From assembly GCA_021160485.1 (NCBI GenBank), contig JAGHCL010000118.1, positions 1-9,138 of the forward strand: a stretch of 9,138 nt of DNA. Direction: 5' to 3'. Positions 1 to 6,032 of the stretch are shown piece by piece. The notes below the pieces were generated by a model. The model was given only the letters and a program-made list of their open reading frames with translations. It did no database searches and was not told where the DNA came from. How positions within the stretch are numbered: position 1 is the stretch's first letter; each line of letters begins with the position of its first letter. The DNA comes from Candidatus Desulfofervidaceae bacterium (GTDB taxonomy: Bacteria; Desulfobacterota; Desulfofervidia; Desulfofervidales; Desulfofervidaceae). A program made the position numbers and the translations under genes.

Positions 1-2043
1 CTCTATGACCACATGCTGGACATGGCGGTTATGCTCGGTCTCATTCCTGCCCGTTTCCGCAAAAACGGTATAAAGACAGATTTGGATACTTATTTTACCA
101 TGGCTAGGGGAGCAGAGGACATTCCACCCTTAGAGATGACCAAGTGGTTTGATACTAATTATCATTATTTAGTCCCAGAACTGGATACCGAGCCAAATCT
201 TTTAGAAAACCGCCTCTTAAATGCTTGCAAGCAAGCACAGGCCTCAGGTGTTAATCCTAAACCCGTTCTGGTCGGGCCTTACACTTTTTTAAAATTAAGT
301 AAAGAAGCAGGAATTAAGAAAGCGGATATTCTGCCCTCCCTACTTAAAGTCTATCAAACTATTTTAAAAGAACTGGCTGAAAATGGTGTAGAATGGGTGC
401 AGATAGACGAACCTGCTCTTGTATTAGACATGGAAGAAGATGAAATTAAGCTAGTAGAAGAAATTTATCAAACTCTAAACACCGGAGACTTAAATATCAT
501 TCTACAGACCTATTTCGGTGGGGTAAGTTTCTATGAACGGGTGGTGAATTTGCCCGTTCAGGGTATTGGTCTTGATTTTGTGCGCACAGAAGAAAACTTA
601 GAGAATCTAAAGCAATTTGGCTTTCCGGAAGATAAGATTTTGGGTATGGGCATTGTCAACGGTCGTAATGTCTGGCGCACGGATATTAAAAAGGCTTTTA
701 ATTTAGCCCAAGAAATTATTAAAAGGGCCAATCCCAAAGGAGTAATGATCCAACCCAGTTGTAGTTTGTTACATTTACCTGTCACTGTTACTTTAGAAAC
801 ACAACTCTCACCAGAAGTAAGAAACATTCTTGCCTTTGCCCAAGAAAGAGTGGAAGAAATTGCCTTATTAACTAAGGCTTTAAAAGAAGACACCCTGCCT
901 GACGATGTTTTCACCCATGATTTGGAAGTCCATCCTCTGCCCGAAGTAAAAGAAAGGGTAAGAAGTTTAAAACCCGAAGACTTTAGACGCGCCGAACCTT
1001 ACGGAGAACGCGTAACAAAACAGCAAGCAGTGCTTAATTTGCCTCTATTCCCAACAACCACTATTGGTAGTTTCCCCCAAACCAAGGATGTCCGACAAAT
1101 GCGGGCAAAGTTTAACCGTGGAGAGATTTCCAAAGAACAATATGAACAGTTTATTAGAGAAAAAATCGCCTTTTGTATTGGGGTGCAAGAGGGATTAGGC
1201 ATAGATGTATTGGTGCACGGGGAGTTTGAACGCAGTGACATGGTGGAATATTTTGCCCAAAAAATGGCAGGGTTTATTGTCACCAAAAATGGTTGGGTGC
1301 AGTCTTATGGCTCAAGGTGTGTGCGTCCACCCATCATCTATGCAGATGTCAATCGTCCAGCACCTATGACTATCAATGAAATTACCTATGCCCAAAGCCT
1401 TACGCAAAAACCGGTTAAAGGTATGCTTACTGGACCTGTAACTATCTTAAACTGGTCTTTTGTCAGAGAAGATATTCCCAGAAGCGAAGTGGCCTATCAA
1501 ATCGCCCTTGCCTTACGGGATGAAGTGTTGGATTTGGAACAGGCCGGAATAAAAATTATTCAAATTGATGAGCCGGCCGTAAGAGAGGGCTTGCCTTTAA
1601 AGAAAAAGGACCGTCCTGCCTATCTGGATTGGGCCGTAAAGGCCTTTCGCCTTACTCATGCACCGGTAAAGGCCGAAACTCAGATTCATACCCATATGTG
1701 TTATGCTGAGTTTCAGGACATTATTGAAGCCATAGATGCTATGGATGCCGATGTAATTTCCATTGAGTGTTCCCGGAGTCAGGGGGACATCATCAGCACC
1801 TTTGAAGACTACCACTATCAAAAGGGAATTGGTTTGGGTGTGTATGACATTCACAGCCCACGGGTGCCTAGTATAGAAGAAATGCTCACTATTTTACATC
1901 GCTGTCTTAAGGTCTTAAAACCACAGCAATTGTGGGTCAATCCTGATTGTGGCTTGAAAACACGGCAATGGAAAGAAGTCATTCCATCACTACAAAACAT
2001 GATGGCTGCAGCTAAAACATTGAGAAAAAAAGTAAAAGTGTAG
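1..2043 (+). CDS. metE: Cobalamin-independent methionine synthase MetE, 5'-truncated by the window edge
   Basis: MetE transfers a methyl group from 5-methyltetrahydropteroyl-polyglutamate to homocysteine to make methionine in the cytosol, using zinc and no B12. The frame is already open at base 1 (LYDH precedes the first Met at 13), so the gene starts outside the window. By comparison with E. coli MetE (753 aa), roughly 65 N-terminal residues are missing. The N-terminal barrel carries MTKWFDTNYHY and WVQIDEPALV, and the C-terminal barrel carries TTTIGSFPQT, NGWVQSYGSRCV, GMLTGPVTIL and IIQIDEPAVREGLPL. All four zinc ligands are present: His (codon 1693) and Cys (1699) in HMC, Glu (1765) in SIECSRS, and Cys (1948) in NPDCGLKTR. 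Their spacing matches E. coli H641/C643/E665/C726. The gene ends with TAG and converges on pyrD. Its promoter, and any riboswitch, lie outside the window. Family assignment is very secure. Confidence 0.97.
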   Translation, partial: LYDHMLDMAVMLGLIPARFRKNGIKTDLDTYFTMARGAEDIPPLEMTKWFDTNYHYLVPELDTEPNLLENRLLNACKQAQASGVNPKPVLVGPYTFLKLSKEAGIKKADILPSLLKVYQTILKELAENGVEWVQIDEPALVLDMEEDEIKLVEEIYQTLNTGDLNIILQTYFGGVSFYERVVNLPVQGIGLDFVRTEENLENLKQFGFPEDKILGMGIVNGRNVWRTDIKKAFNLAQEIIKRANPKGVMIQPSCSLLHLPVTVTLETQLSPEVRNILAFAQERVEEIALLTKALKEDTLPDDVFTHDLEVHPLPEVKERVRSLKPEDFRRAEPYGERVTKQQAVLNLPLFPTTTIGSFPQTKDVRQMRAKFNRGEISKEQYEQFIREKIAFCIGVQEGLGIDVLVHGEFERSDMVEYFAQKMAGFIVTKNGWVQSYGSRCVRPPIIYADVNRPAPMTINEITYAQSLTQKPVKGMLTGPVTILNWSFVREDIPRSEVAYQIALALRDEVLDLEQAGIKIIQIDEPAVREGLPLKKKDRPAYLDWAVKAFRLTHAPVKAETQIHTHMCYAEFQDIIEAIDAMDADVISIECSRSQGDIISTFEDYHYQKGIGLGVYDIHSPRVPSIEEMLTILHRCLKVLKPQQLWVNPDCGLKTRQWKEVIPSLQNMMAAAKTLRKKVKV

Positions 2044-2057
2044 AGCCTTGTTGGCGA

Positions 2058-2162
2058 ATAAGTTAAGAAGATTGGAATGACATAACGAAAAATTGGTATA
2101 AAAAGGCAATGGGGCAGGTGCGCACCTGAAAACAAACGATTAAACTTATCTCTTTAACTTAT
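2058..2162. repeat. Wide inverted repeat in the metE/pyrD convergent spacer
   Basis: ATAAGTTAA at 2058-2066 is the exact reverse complement of TTAACTTAT at 2154-2162. Pairing can continue by GA/TC if one T is bulged. The arms are 87 bp apart and enclose the 2115-2128 palindrome. A direct repeat of AACTTAT (2143-2149, 2156-2162) sits in the right arm. Transcription arrives from both sides (metE plus, pyrD minus), so the structure may act in bidirectional termination. It is AT-rich and chance is possible. Confidence 0.4.
2115..2128. repeat. Perfect 14-bp palindrome CAGGTGCGCACCTG
   Basis: The 14 bases are their own reverse complement and are GC-rich in an AT-rich spacer. As RNA they could form a 5-bp stem with a GCGC loop. 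No T-run follows directly on the plus strand. On the minus strand TTTTT (2104-2100) follows after 10 nt, so this is at best an imperfect terminator for pyrD or for a short transcript from the 2158-2186 promoter. It could instead be a protein-binding site. Confidence 0.55.
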
Positions 2163-2186
2163 ATAGGGGCCGGTTAAATTAGTCAA
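2158..2186 (-). promoter_or_regulatory. Promoter-like pair inside the convergent spacer, minus strand
   Basis: On the minus strand TTGACT (2186-2181) and TATAAG (2163-2158) are separated by exactly 17 bp, close to the sigma-70 consensus. The predicted start is near 2151. It lies downstream of the pyrD stop and points at the metE 3' end, so it serves no annotated protein gene. It would produce a short RNA ending around the palindrome and T-run, or an antisense RNA to metE. Chance occurrence in AT-rich DNA cannot be excluded. Confidence 0.4.
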
Positions 2187-2199
2187 GAAAAAAATTGGA

Positions 2200-3120
2200 T
2201 TATTTGGGAATTAAGACACTTCCAATGATTGATTTTATATCTTTAAAGTGGTGTAGTCTTAGATAATCTTCAATACCATCTATTACTTCCAGGGCTGTCC
2301 TAGGATTGACAAAATTAGCCGTGCCAACCTGAACTGCTTGGGCTCCAACAATCAAATATTCCAGGGCGTCTGCAGCTGACATGATGCCTCCTATGCCCAT
2401 AACCGGGATATGTAAACTTCTTACTACCTCCCAGATCATCTTTAAAGCAATGGGCTTCAAACAAGGACCTGAAAGACCACCAGTGATATTGCCTAATTTG
2501 GGACGACGAGTGTGAATATCTACCGCCATGGCAGGAAAAGTATTAATCATAGAAACTCCATCTGCCCCTGCTTCTATTACTGCCTGGGCAATTTCTACAA
2601 TATCTGTCACCTGAGGAGTGAGTTTGACAAAGACAGGCAAGTCCGTTTCTTCACATACGGCTTTCGTCACCGCGGCAGCAGATGTCGGATCTGTGCCAAA
2701 AAATTTACCACCTTCTTTAATGTTTGGACAGGAAATATTAACTTCTAAGGCATTTACACCCGCAGCCGTAAGTTTTGCTGCTAAACCAGCATAGTCTTTA
2801 AAAGAATACCCAAAAATATTTACAATAATCTTTGTCTCAAATTGTCTTAAAAATGGAAGTTTTTCTTTAATAAACCTTTCTACACCAATATTTTCAAGCC
2901 CAATGGCATTAATAAGCCCACAGGAAGTCTCTACCAGACGCGGTGGGGGATTGCCAATTTTGGGTTCTAAAGAAAGTCCTTTGACGACGATACCTCCTAA
3001 ACGGTTCAAATCTACAAGCTGCGCATATTCTTCCCCATAACCAAAAGTGCCAGAAGCTACCAAAACTGGATTTTTAAGCTCCAATCGCCCTACTTTTACG
3101 GCTAGATTCACTTTTCCCAT
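2200..3120 (-). CDS. pyrD: Dihydroorotate dehydrogenase B, catalytic subunit (class 1B PyrD)
   Basis: PyrD oxidises dihydroorotate to orotate, the fourth step of UMP synthesis, with FMN. In class 1B it pairs with PyrK, which passes the electrons to NAD+. The 306-residue length is normal. Visible motifs are NPVLVASGTFGYGEEY (17-32), KGLSLEPKIGNPPPR (48-61), NAIGLEN (71-77) and NISCPN (128-133), where Cys131 is the catalytic base typical of class 1 (class 2 uses Ser). VFVKLTP (163-169), GGIMSAADA (244-252) and QVGTANFVNP (264-273) form the FMN and phosphate-binding part. The ATG is preceded by GAGGAG with a 5-nt gap (3131-3126). The start overlaps the pyrK stop by 13 nt, implying translational coupling. 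It is the last gene of the tRNA-Val/pgeF/pyrK/pyrD run. Confidence 0.96.
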   Translation of the reverse strand: MGKVNLAVKVGRLELKNPVLVASGTFGYGEEYAQLVDLNRLGGIVVKGLSLEPKIGNPPPRLVETSCGLINAIGLENIGVERFIKEKLPFLRQFETKIIVNIFGYSFKDYAGLAAKLTAAGVNALEVNISCPNIKEGGKFFGTDPTSAAAVTKAVCEETDLPVFVKLTPQVTDIVEIAQAVIEAGADGVSMINTFPAMAVDIHTRRPKLGNITGGLSGPCLKPIALKMIWEVVRSLHIPVMGIGGIMSAADALEYLIVGAQAVQVGTANFVNPRTALEVIDGIEDYLRLHHFKDIKSIIGSVLIPK

Positions 3121-3890
3121 TTTATCTCCTCAGCGTTAAATACCGGACCCTGTCTGCAGACCTTTTTATAACCTTCTTTTGTCTCAATGACACATCCTAA
3201 ACATGCCCCTACCCCACAGGCCATATTAGCCTCTAGCGAGACTTGCATGGCTATTCCCTCTTCTTTCGTCCATCTAAACAAGGCCTTTAACATAGGCAGA
3301 GGGCCACAGGCGTAAATACCCTCAGGTTTTTCCTCCTGTCGTAATCGTTTCACACCCTCTGTAACTAACCCTTGATAGCCAAGGCTGCCATTTTCAGTAT
3401 AAATAATCAAATCTCCCAGTTTTTGCTGGATCACTCCCATTAAGGCCGGTGCTATTTTATAACGCAGTCCCCAGAGGGTCTTAAAAGACACTTTTTTTTC
3501 TCGCAGTCGGCTACCCAGAAAACACAAAGGCGCAATCCCTGCTCCTCCTGCCACCAACCACTGCGGTTCAGATGAAAAAATTTTAAATCCCTTGCCCAGT
3601 GGACCAAGCACACTTATTTTATCTCCTGGTTCCCATGTCGTCATTAAATTTGTGCCTTTTCCTATCACTTTATAAAGCAAAGAAATTGTGTCCTTTCCCT
3701 GATAAAAAATAGAAAATGGCCGGCGTAAAAGCGGGTCTAAAATTGCTGCTCCCACTCTCACCATAACAAATTGTCCTGGTTTCGCACTGGATGCAATTTT
3801 AGGAGCGGATAAAGTAAGCAGGTGAAAAATCTCAGCCCCTGGTTCAATAAAATGACAATGTTCAACGACTTTAGCTGTTTCTAGAAACAA
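3108..3890 (-). CDS. pyrK: Dihydroorotate dehydrogenase B, electron-transfer subunit PyrK
   Basis: PyrK is the FAD- and [2Fe-2S]-containing reductase subunit that lets class 1B PyrD use NAD+. The protein is 260 aa, a normal length. The N-terminal ferredoxin-reductase-like barrel has RRPFS (56-60) for FAD. The NAD domain has GGAGIAPL (115-122) and ACGPLPML (194-201). The C-terminal cluster motif has Cys225, Cys230, Cys233 and Cys245 (CGVGACLGC then KKVC). The start is TTG at 3890: it is 4 nt after a GGAGG (3899-3895), and no Met codon follows before conserved sequence. The gene overlaps the pgeF stop by 10 nt and the pyrD start by 13 nt, so the three are almost certainly co-transcribed. The TTG may lower expression, but the strong Shine-Dalgarno would offset it. 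Confidence 0.95.
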   Translation of the reverse strand: MFLETAKVVEHCHFIEPGAEIFHLLTLSAPKIASSAKPGQFVMVRVGAAILDPLLRRPFSIFYQGKDTISLLYKVIGKGTNLMTTWEPGDKISVLGPLGKGFKIFSSEPQWLVAGGAGIAPLCFLGSRLREKKVSFKTLWGLRYKIAPALMGVIQQKLGDLIIYTENGSLGYQGLVTEGVKRLRQEEKPEGIYACGPLPMLKALFRWTKEEGIAMQVSLEANMACGVGACLGCVIETKEGYKKVCRQGPVFNAEEIKWEK

Positions 3891-4648
3891 CTTTCCTCCC
3901 CTTTTAACATAATTACTGCTCCGAAGCGGCCCGTAGATTTGCCATCACGCCGGTAGGAAAAAAAACGTGTGTCACATACGGTACAGATACCAGCTATCTC
4001 TATCTGCTTTGCCGGTATACCTTTAGCCATAAGCTGGTCCCGGGAGATCCTCCACCAGTCAAAATAATTACCGTTTATCCTATAACGCCAAAATGCTTTT
4101 GGCAACAGGGTTTGATAGTCTTTAAATTCAGCACAGCATGGGCCAAGAGAAGGGCTAATTCCTGCCCAGATGTCAGTAGGCTTGGTGTGAAACTCTTTCT
4201 CCATGACATCTACAGTAGCGGCAATGATATTAGCTACATTTCCACGCCAGCCGCAATGAATGGCCGCAATTACTTTTTTTATAGGATCACACAATAAAAT
4301 CCCTTGACAATCAGCTAATTTTACCAACAGGGCCAACCCAGGACGGTTAGTAACAAACGCATCAAAACCTTCATAAGGCGGTTTTGCCTCATCTTGGATA
4401 ACTAGTACATTTTTGTCATGTATCTGGCGTGACCAGATAAGTTTTTCAGCCGAAAAAAACTGTTTTACCAAATTCAAGTTCTTGTTTACCGTTACAGGGT
4501 CATCGCCAACGTCATAACTTAAGTTAAGGCTAGCATAAGTCTTTCGGCTATATCCCCCTAAACGAGTAAATACCGCATGACGTAAAAAAGGAAATTGAGA
4601 AAGAGAGGGAAAATAAAAAAATGGTAAGTTTGTATTTTGGAATGGCAT
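3881..4648 (-). CDS. pgeF: Laccase-domain protein PgeF (YfiH/DUF152 family)
   Basis: This family of single-domain laccase-fold enzymes has reported activity on purine nucleosides. In E. coli YfiH is linked to editing UDP-MurNAc made with L-Ser instead of L-Ala. From the ATG at 4648 the protein is 255 aa, typical for the family. The metal-site residues are His77 (SRQIH), Cys114 (LADCQGILL) and His131 (HCGWRG), with spacing almost as in E. coli H71/C107/H124. GISPSLGPCC (163-172) is also conserved. The frame stays open upstream through the whole tRNA gene, but homology starts just after MPFQ, so 4648 is the only sensible start. It has no Shine-Dalgarno: the 10 nt between the tRNA CCA and the ATG are TTTTCATTTT. 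The gene overlaps pyrK by 10 nt. A functional link to pyrimidine synthesis is not evident. Confidence 0.93.
   Translation of the reverse strand: MPFQNTNLPFFYFPSLSQFPFLRHAVFTRLGGYSRKTYASLNLSYDVGDDPVTVNKNLNLVKQFFSAEKLIWSRQIHDKNVLVIQDEAKPPYEGFDAFVTNRPGLALLVKLADCQGILLCDPIKKVIAAIHCGWRGNVANIIAATVDVMEKEFHTKPTDIWAGISPSLGPCCAEFKDYQTLLPKAFWRYRINGNYFDWWRISRDQLMAKGIPAKQIEIAGICTVCDTRFFSYRRDGKSTGRFGAVIMLKGEESCF
3895..3899 (-). promoter_or_regulatory. Shine-Dalgarno for the TTG start of pyrK
   Basis: GGAGG on the minus strand lies 4 nt upstream of TTG at 3890, inside the 3' end of pgeF. It decides the unusual TTG start, because no ATG or GTG is suitably placed nearby. Confidence 0.75.
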
Positions 4649-4658
4649 AAAATGAAAA

Positions 4659-4734
4659 TGGTGGGCGGTGCTGGATTCGAACCAGCGACTTCCACCGTGT
4701 GAGGATGGCACTCTAACCACTGAGTTAACCGCCC
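4659..4734 (-). tRNA. tRNA-Val, anticodon CAC, with encoded CCA
   Basis: On the minus strand a full 76-nt cloverleaf can be drawn. The acceptor stem GGGCGGT/ACCGCCC has 7 of 7 pairs, and the D stem ACTC/GAGT pairs fully. The anticodon stem CCATC/GGTGG includes one T-G wobble, and its loop is CTCACAC with anticodon CAC at 4701-4699. The T stem GCTGG/CCAGC holds the TTCGAAT loop. The discriminator is A (4662) and CCA is encoded at 4661-4659. CAC reads the valine codon GUG. A promoter ends about 10 bp upstream, and pgeF starts 10 nt downstream with no visible terminator between, so the tRNA probably heads the pgeF-pyrK-pyrD transcript. Confidence 0.96.
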
Positions 4735-4744
4735 GAGTAGTTTC

Positions 4745-4773
4745 AAGATAGCAAATTTATCTCAGTTTGACAA
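4745..4773 (-). promoter_or_regulatory. Promoter of tRNA-Val and probably of pgeF-pyrK-pyrD
   Basis: On the minus strand TTGTCA (4773-4768) and TATCTT (4750-4745) are 17 bp apart. A TG one base before the -10 gives an extended -10 element. The predicted start near 4738 lies only about 4 nt from the tRNA 5' end, leaving a tiny leader for RNase P. No better promoter is seen between the tRNA and pgeF. Confidence 0.65.
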
Positions 4774-5117
4774 GCCTCTGAGTAACTAAACAAGAAGTGC
4801 GGACATAGCATTTCAAGGATTGCGGTAAGCCTTACATCGGTAAGAACTTCAATCCATTCAATGTAAGGCCTTCCTTCCATTTAGATGCGCCATACTACCT
4901 ACTTTCACTTTTTATCTATCTCCCTGATACCTTACACGTCCTCCTTCAAACGCCTGTCCAAACAGCCTGATACCCCAAGACCATCTTTAACCAACGGTAG
5001 TTCCTCTAGGACATGGTAAAGTATCATCTCACCGTAAGATTCAAAAACTTAGGAAGATGGATAACAATTCCCACAGTGGAGAGGAAAATTTGATACTTTT
5101 TGCAATACCTAAAGGTA
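4774..5117. other. Gene-free, repeat-dense spacer between mutM and tRNA-Val
   Basis: No convincing gene is seen in these roughly 340 bases. The GC content (about 43% by hand count over 4801-5040) resembles the coding DNA and is clearly above the other spacers, which would fit decayed coding sequence. One minus-strand frame reads about 31 codons (5027 to 4932), then after several stops about 42 codons (4882 to 4754), with no recognisable family. Short motifs recur. GTAAG/CTTAC occurs six times (4825, 4831, 4840, 4863, 4931, 5034). TGATAC/GTATCA occurs four times (4925, 4968, 5021, 5091). CCTGATACC is a direct repeat (4923-4931, 4966-4974). Confidence 0.5.
4829..4869. repeat. Inverted repeat GCCTTACAT / ATGTAAGGC
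   Basis: GCCTTACAT (4829-4837) and ATGTAAGGC (4861-4869) are exact reverse complements with a 23-nt loop. Two more pairs form if one G is bulged. The left arm overlaps a second palindrome, GTAAG-C-CTTAC (4825-4835), and CGGTAAG is directly repeated (4823-4829, 4838-4844). No T-run follows on either strand, so it is not a plain terminator. Confidence 0.5.
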
Positions 5118-5119
5118 TT
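5104..5119. repeat. Small inverted repeat at the mutM stop
   Basis: AATACC (5104-5109) and GGTATT (5114-5119) are perfect reverse complements with a 4-nt loop, overlapping the mutM TAA stop. A U-rich tail is lacking (GCAAAAAG follows on the minus strand) and the stem is short, so its value as a terminator is doubtful. Confidence 0.35.
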
Positions 5120-5930
5120 ATAACCTTTGACACACCGGACAAAAATAGCTGCTGCGGCTAGAGATATTTATGCGCCTAATGGACATGCCGCAACGCAAAC
5201 AAGGTAGACCTTCCCGTCTATAGACGAACCGATACCGCTGGTAGAGTCCCTTTTGACCATTAGGCTGGATATAGTTTTGGATTGAAGTCCCACCTAGCTT
5301 TAAGCCCCGTCTTAGGGTCTTGCGAATTGCCCAGGCAAGTTTATCTATCTGGAGTGGAGTTAGAATATTTGCGGGCGTCAAGGGATGAATCCGGGCCAAC
5401 CATAGGGCTTCATCACTATAAATATTACCAAGTCCGGCTAGACATTGTTGATTAAGGAGAACTTTCTTGATGGCCGCCTTCTTTTTATGCAATTGTTTTT
5501 TTAAAATTTCAGGAGTAACGGTTAAGGCATCCGGTCCTAATTTTTGCAAAAAAGGCACTTGGGCCAACTTGGTTTCAGGCACAATTTGCCAATAACCAAA
5601 CTGGCGTAAGTCTGCATAGCGCAATTGGTAATCTGAGTGCAAAAAAGACACTATAAGATGAGTATGTGGAGGTAACGGGAATATCTTTGGTTGCCACCAA
5701 AGTTGTCCAGTCATTTTTAAATGAATGAGCCAGACGTAGGGTGAAGTCCAAAGGAGAATTAATTTGCCTTTTCGGGTAATGTCTTTAATAGGAAATCCCA
5801 AAGCTGATAGCAAAAGATCTGGTGTGCGTAAAATCTTGGCCTTGTGACAAAGCACTTTAACTGGTGTCAGCCCTGTTAAACAGGGCTTAAGTGCTTGCAC
5901 AATTGTCTCTACTTCTGGTAGTTCGGGCAT
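5118..5930 (-). CDS. mutM: Formamidopyrimidine-DNA glycosylase MutM (Fpg)
   Basis: MutM is a bifunctional glycosylase/AP lyase that removes 8-oxoguanine and ring-opened purines from DNA in base excision repair. The protein is 270 aa, the usual length. After removal of Met the catalytic N-terminal Pro2 and Glu3 are present (MPELPEVET). Lys56 in RKGKL matches E. coli Lys57. Met73 in LKMTG, with Arg109 and Phe111 in LRQFG, matches the residues that fill the void left by the flipped base. The H2TH domain contains GLGNIYSDEALW (166-177). The C-terminal zinc finger is C244-x2-C247-x16-C264-x2-C267 with the DNA-contacting Arg259. The start is fixed by Pro2. No Shine-Dalgarno is visible; TATAAC lies 4 nt before the ATG, but no -35 is seen. 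It follows cobO by 102 nt on the same strand and may be read through from it. Confidence 0.96.
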   Translation of the reverse strand: MPELPEVETIVQALKPCLTGLTPVKVLCHKAKILRTPDLLLSALGFPIKDITRKGKLILLWTSPYVWLIHLKMTGQLWWQPKIFPLPPHTHLIVSFLHSDYQLRYADLRQFGYWQIVPETKLAQVPFLQKLGPDALTVTPEILKKQLHKKKAAIKKVLLNQQCLAGLGNIYSDEALWLARIHPLTPANILTPLQIDKLAWAIRKTLRRGLKLGGTSIQNYIQPNGQKGLYQRYRFVYRREGLPCLRCGMSIRRINISSRSSYFCPVCQRL

Positions 5931-6032
5931 CAGCGTTATATCTATAAATCCTGGCTATCTTCCTTAAATTTAGTGAAACCTCTTCAGACACAAACAAAGC
6001 TGGAAACTCTACTAAAATCCTGAGGATATTCA

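Noticed and set aside
558..1854. Minus-strand open frames inside metE (558-914, 999-1286, 1597-1854)
   Set aside because: They are antisense to a full-length, well-conserved metE and show no family features or ribosome sites.
1851..2135. Minus-strand open frame across the metE 3' end and spacer
   Set aside because: Mostly antisense to metE, with low-complexity content and no motif. The promoter nearby is better explained by a short RNA, if by anything.
2512..2748. Plus-strand frame inside pyrD
   Set aside because: Shadow of pyrD; no ribosome site or recognisable motif.
4112..4297. Plus-strand frame inside pgeF
   Set aside because: Antisense to conserved pgeF, with no features of its own.
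4558..4746. Minus-strand 62-codon frame spanning tRNA-Val and the pgeF start
   Set aside because: It is the tRNA read as protein. tRNA genes often leave such open frames, and the cloverleaf explains the sequence.
4882..5013. Plus-strand 44-codon frame (ATG at 4882) in the mutM/tRNA spacer
   Set aside because: No ribosome site, no recognised motif, and serine/proline-rich content typical of a random reading.
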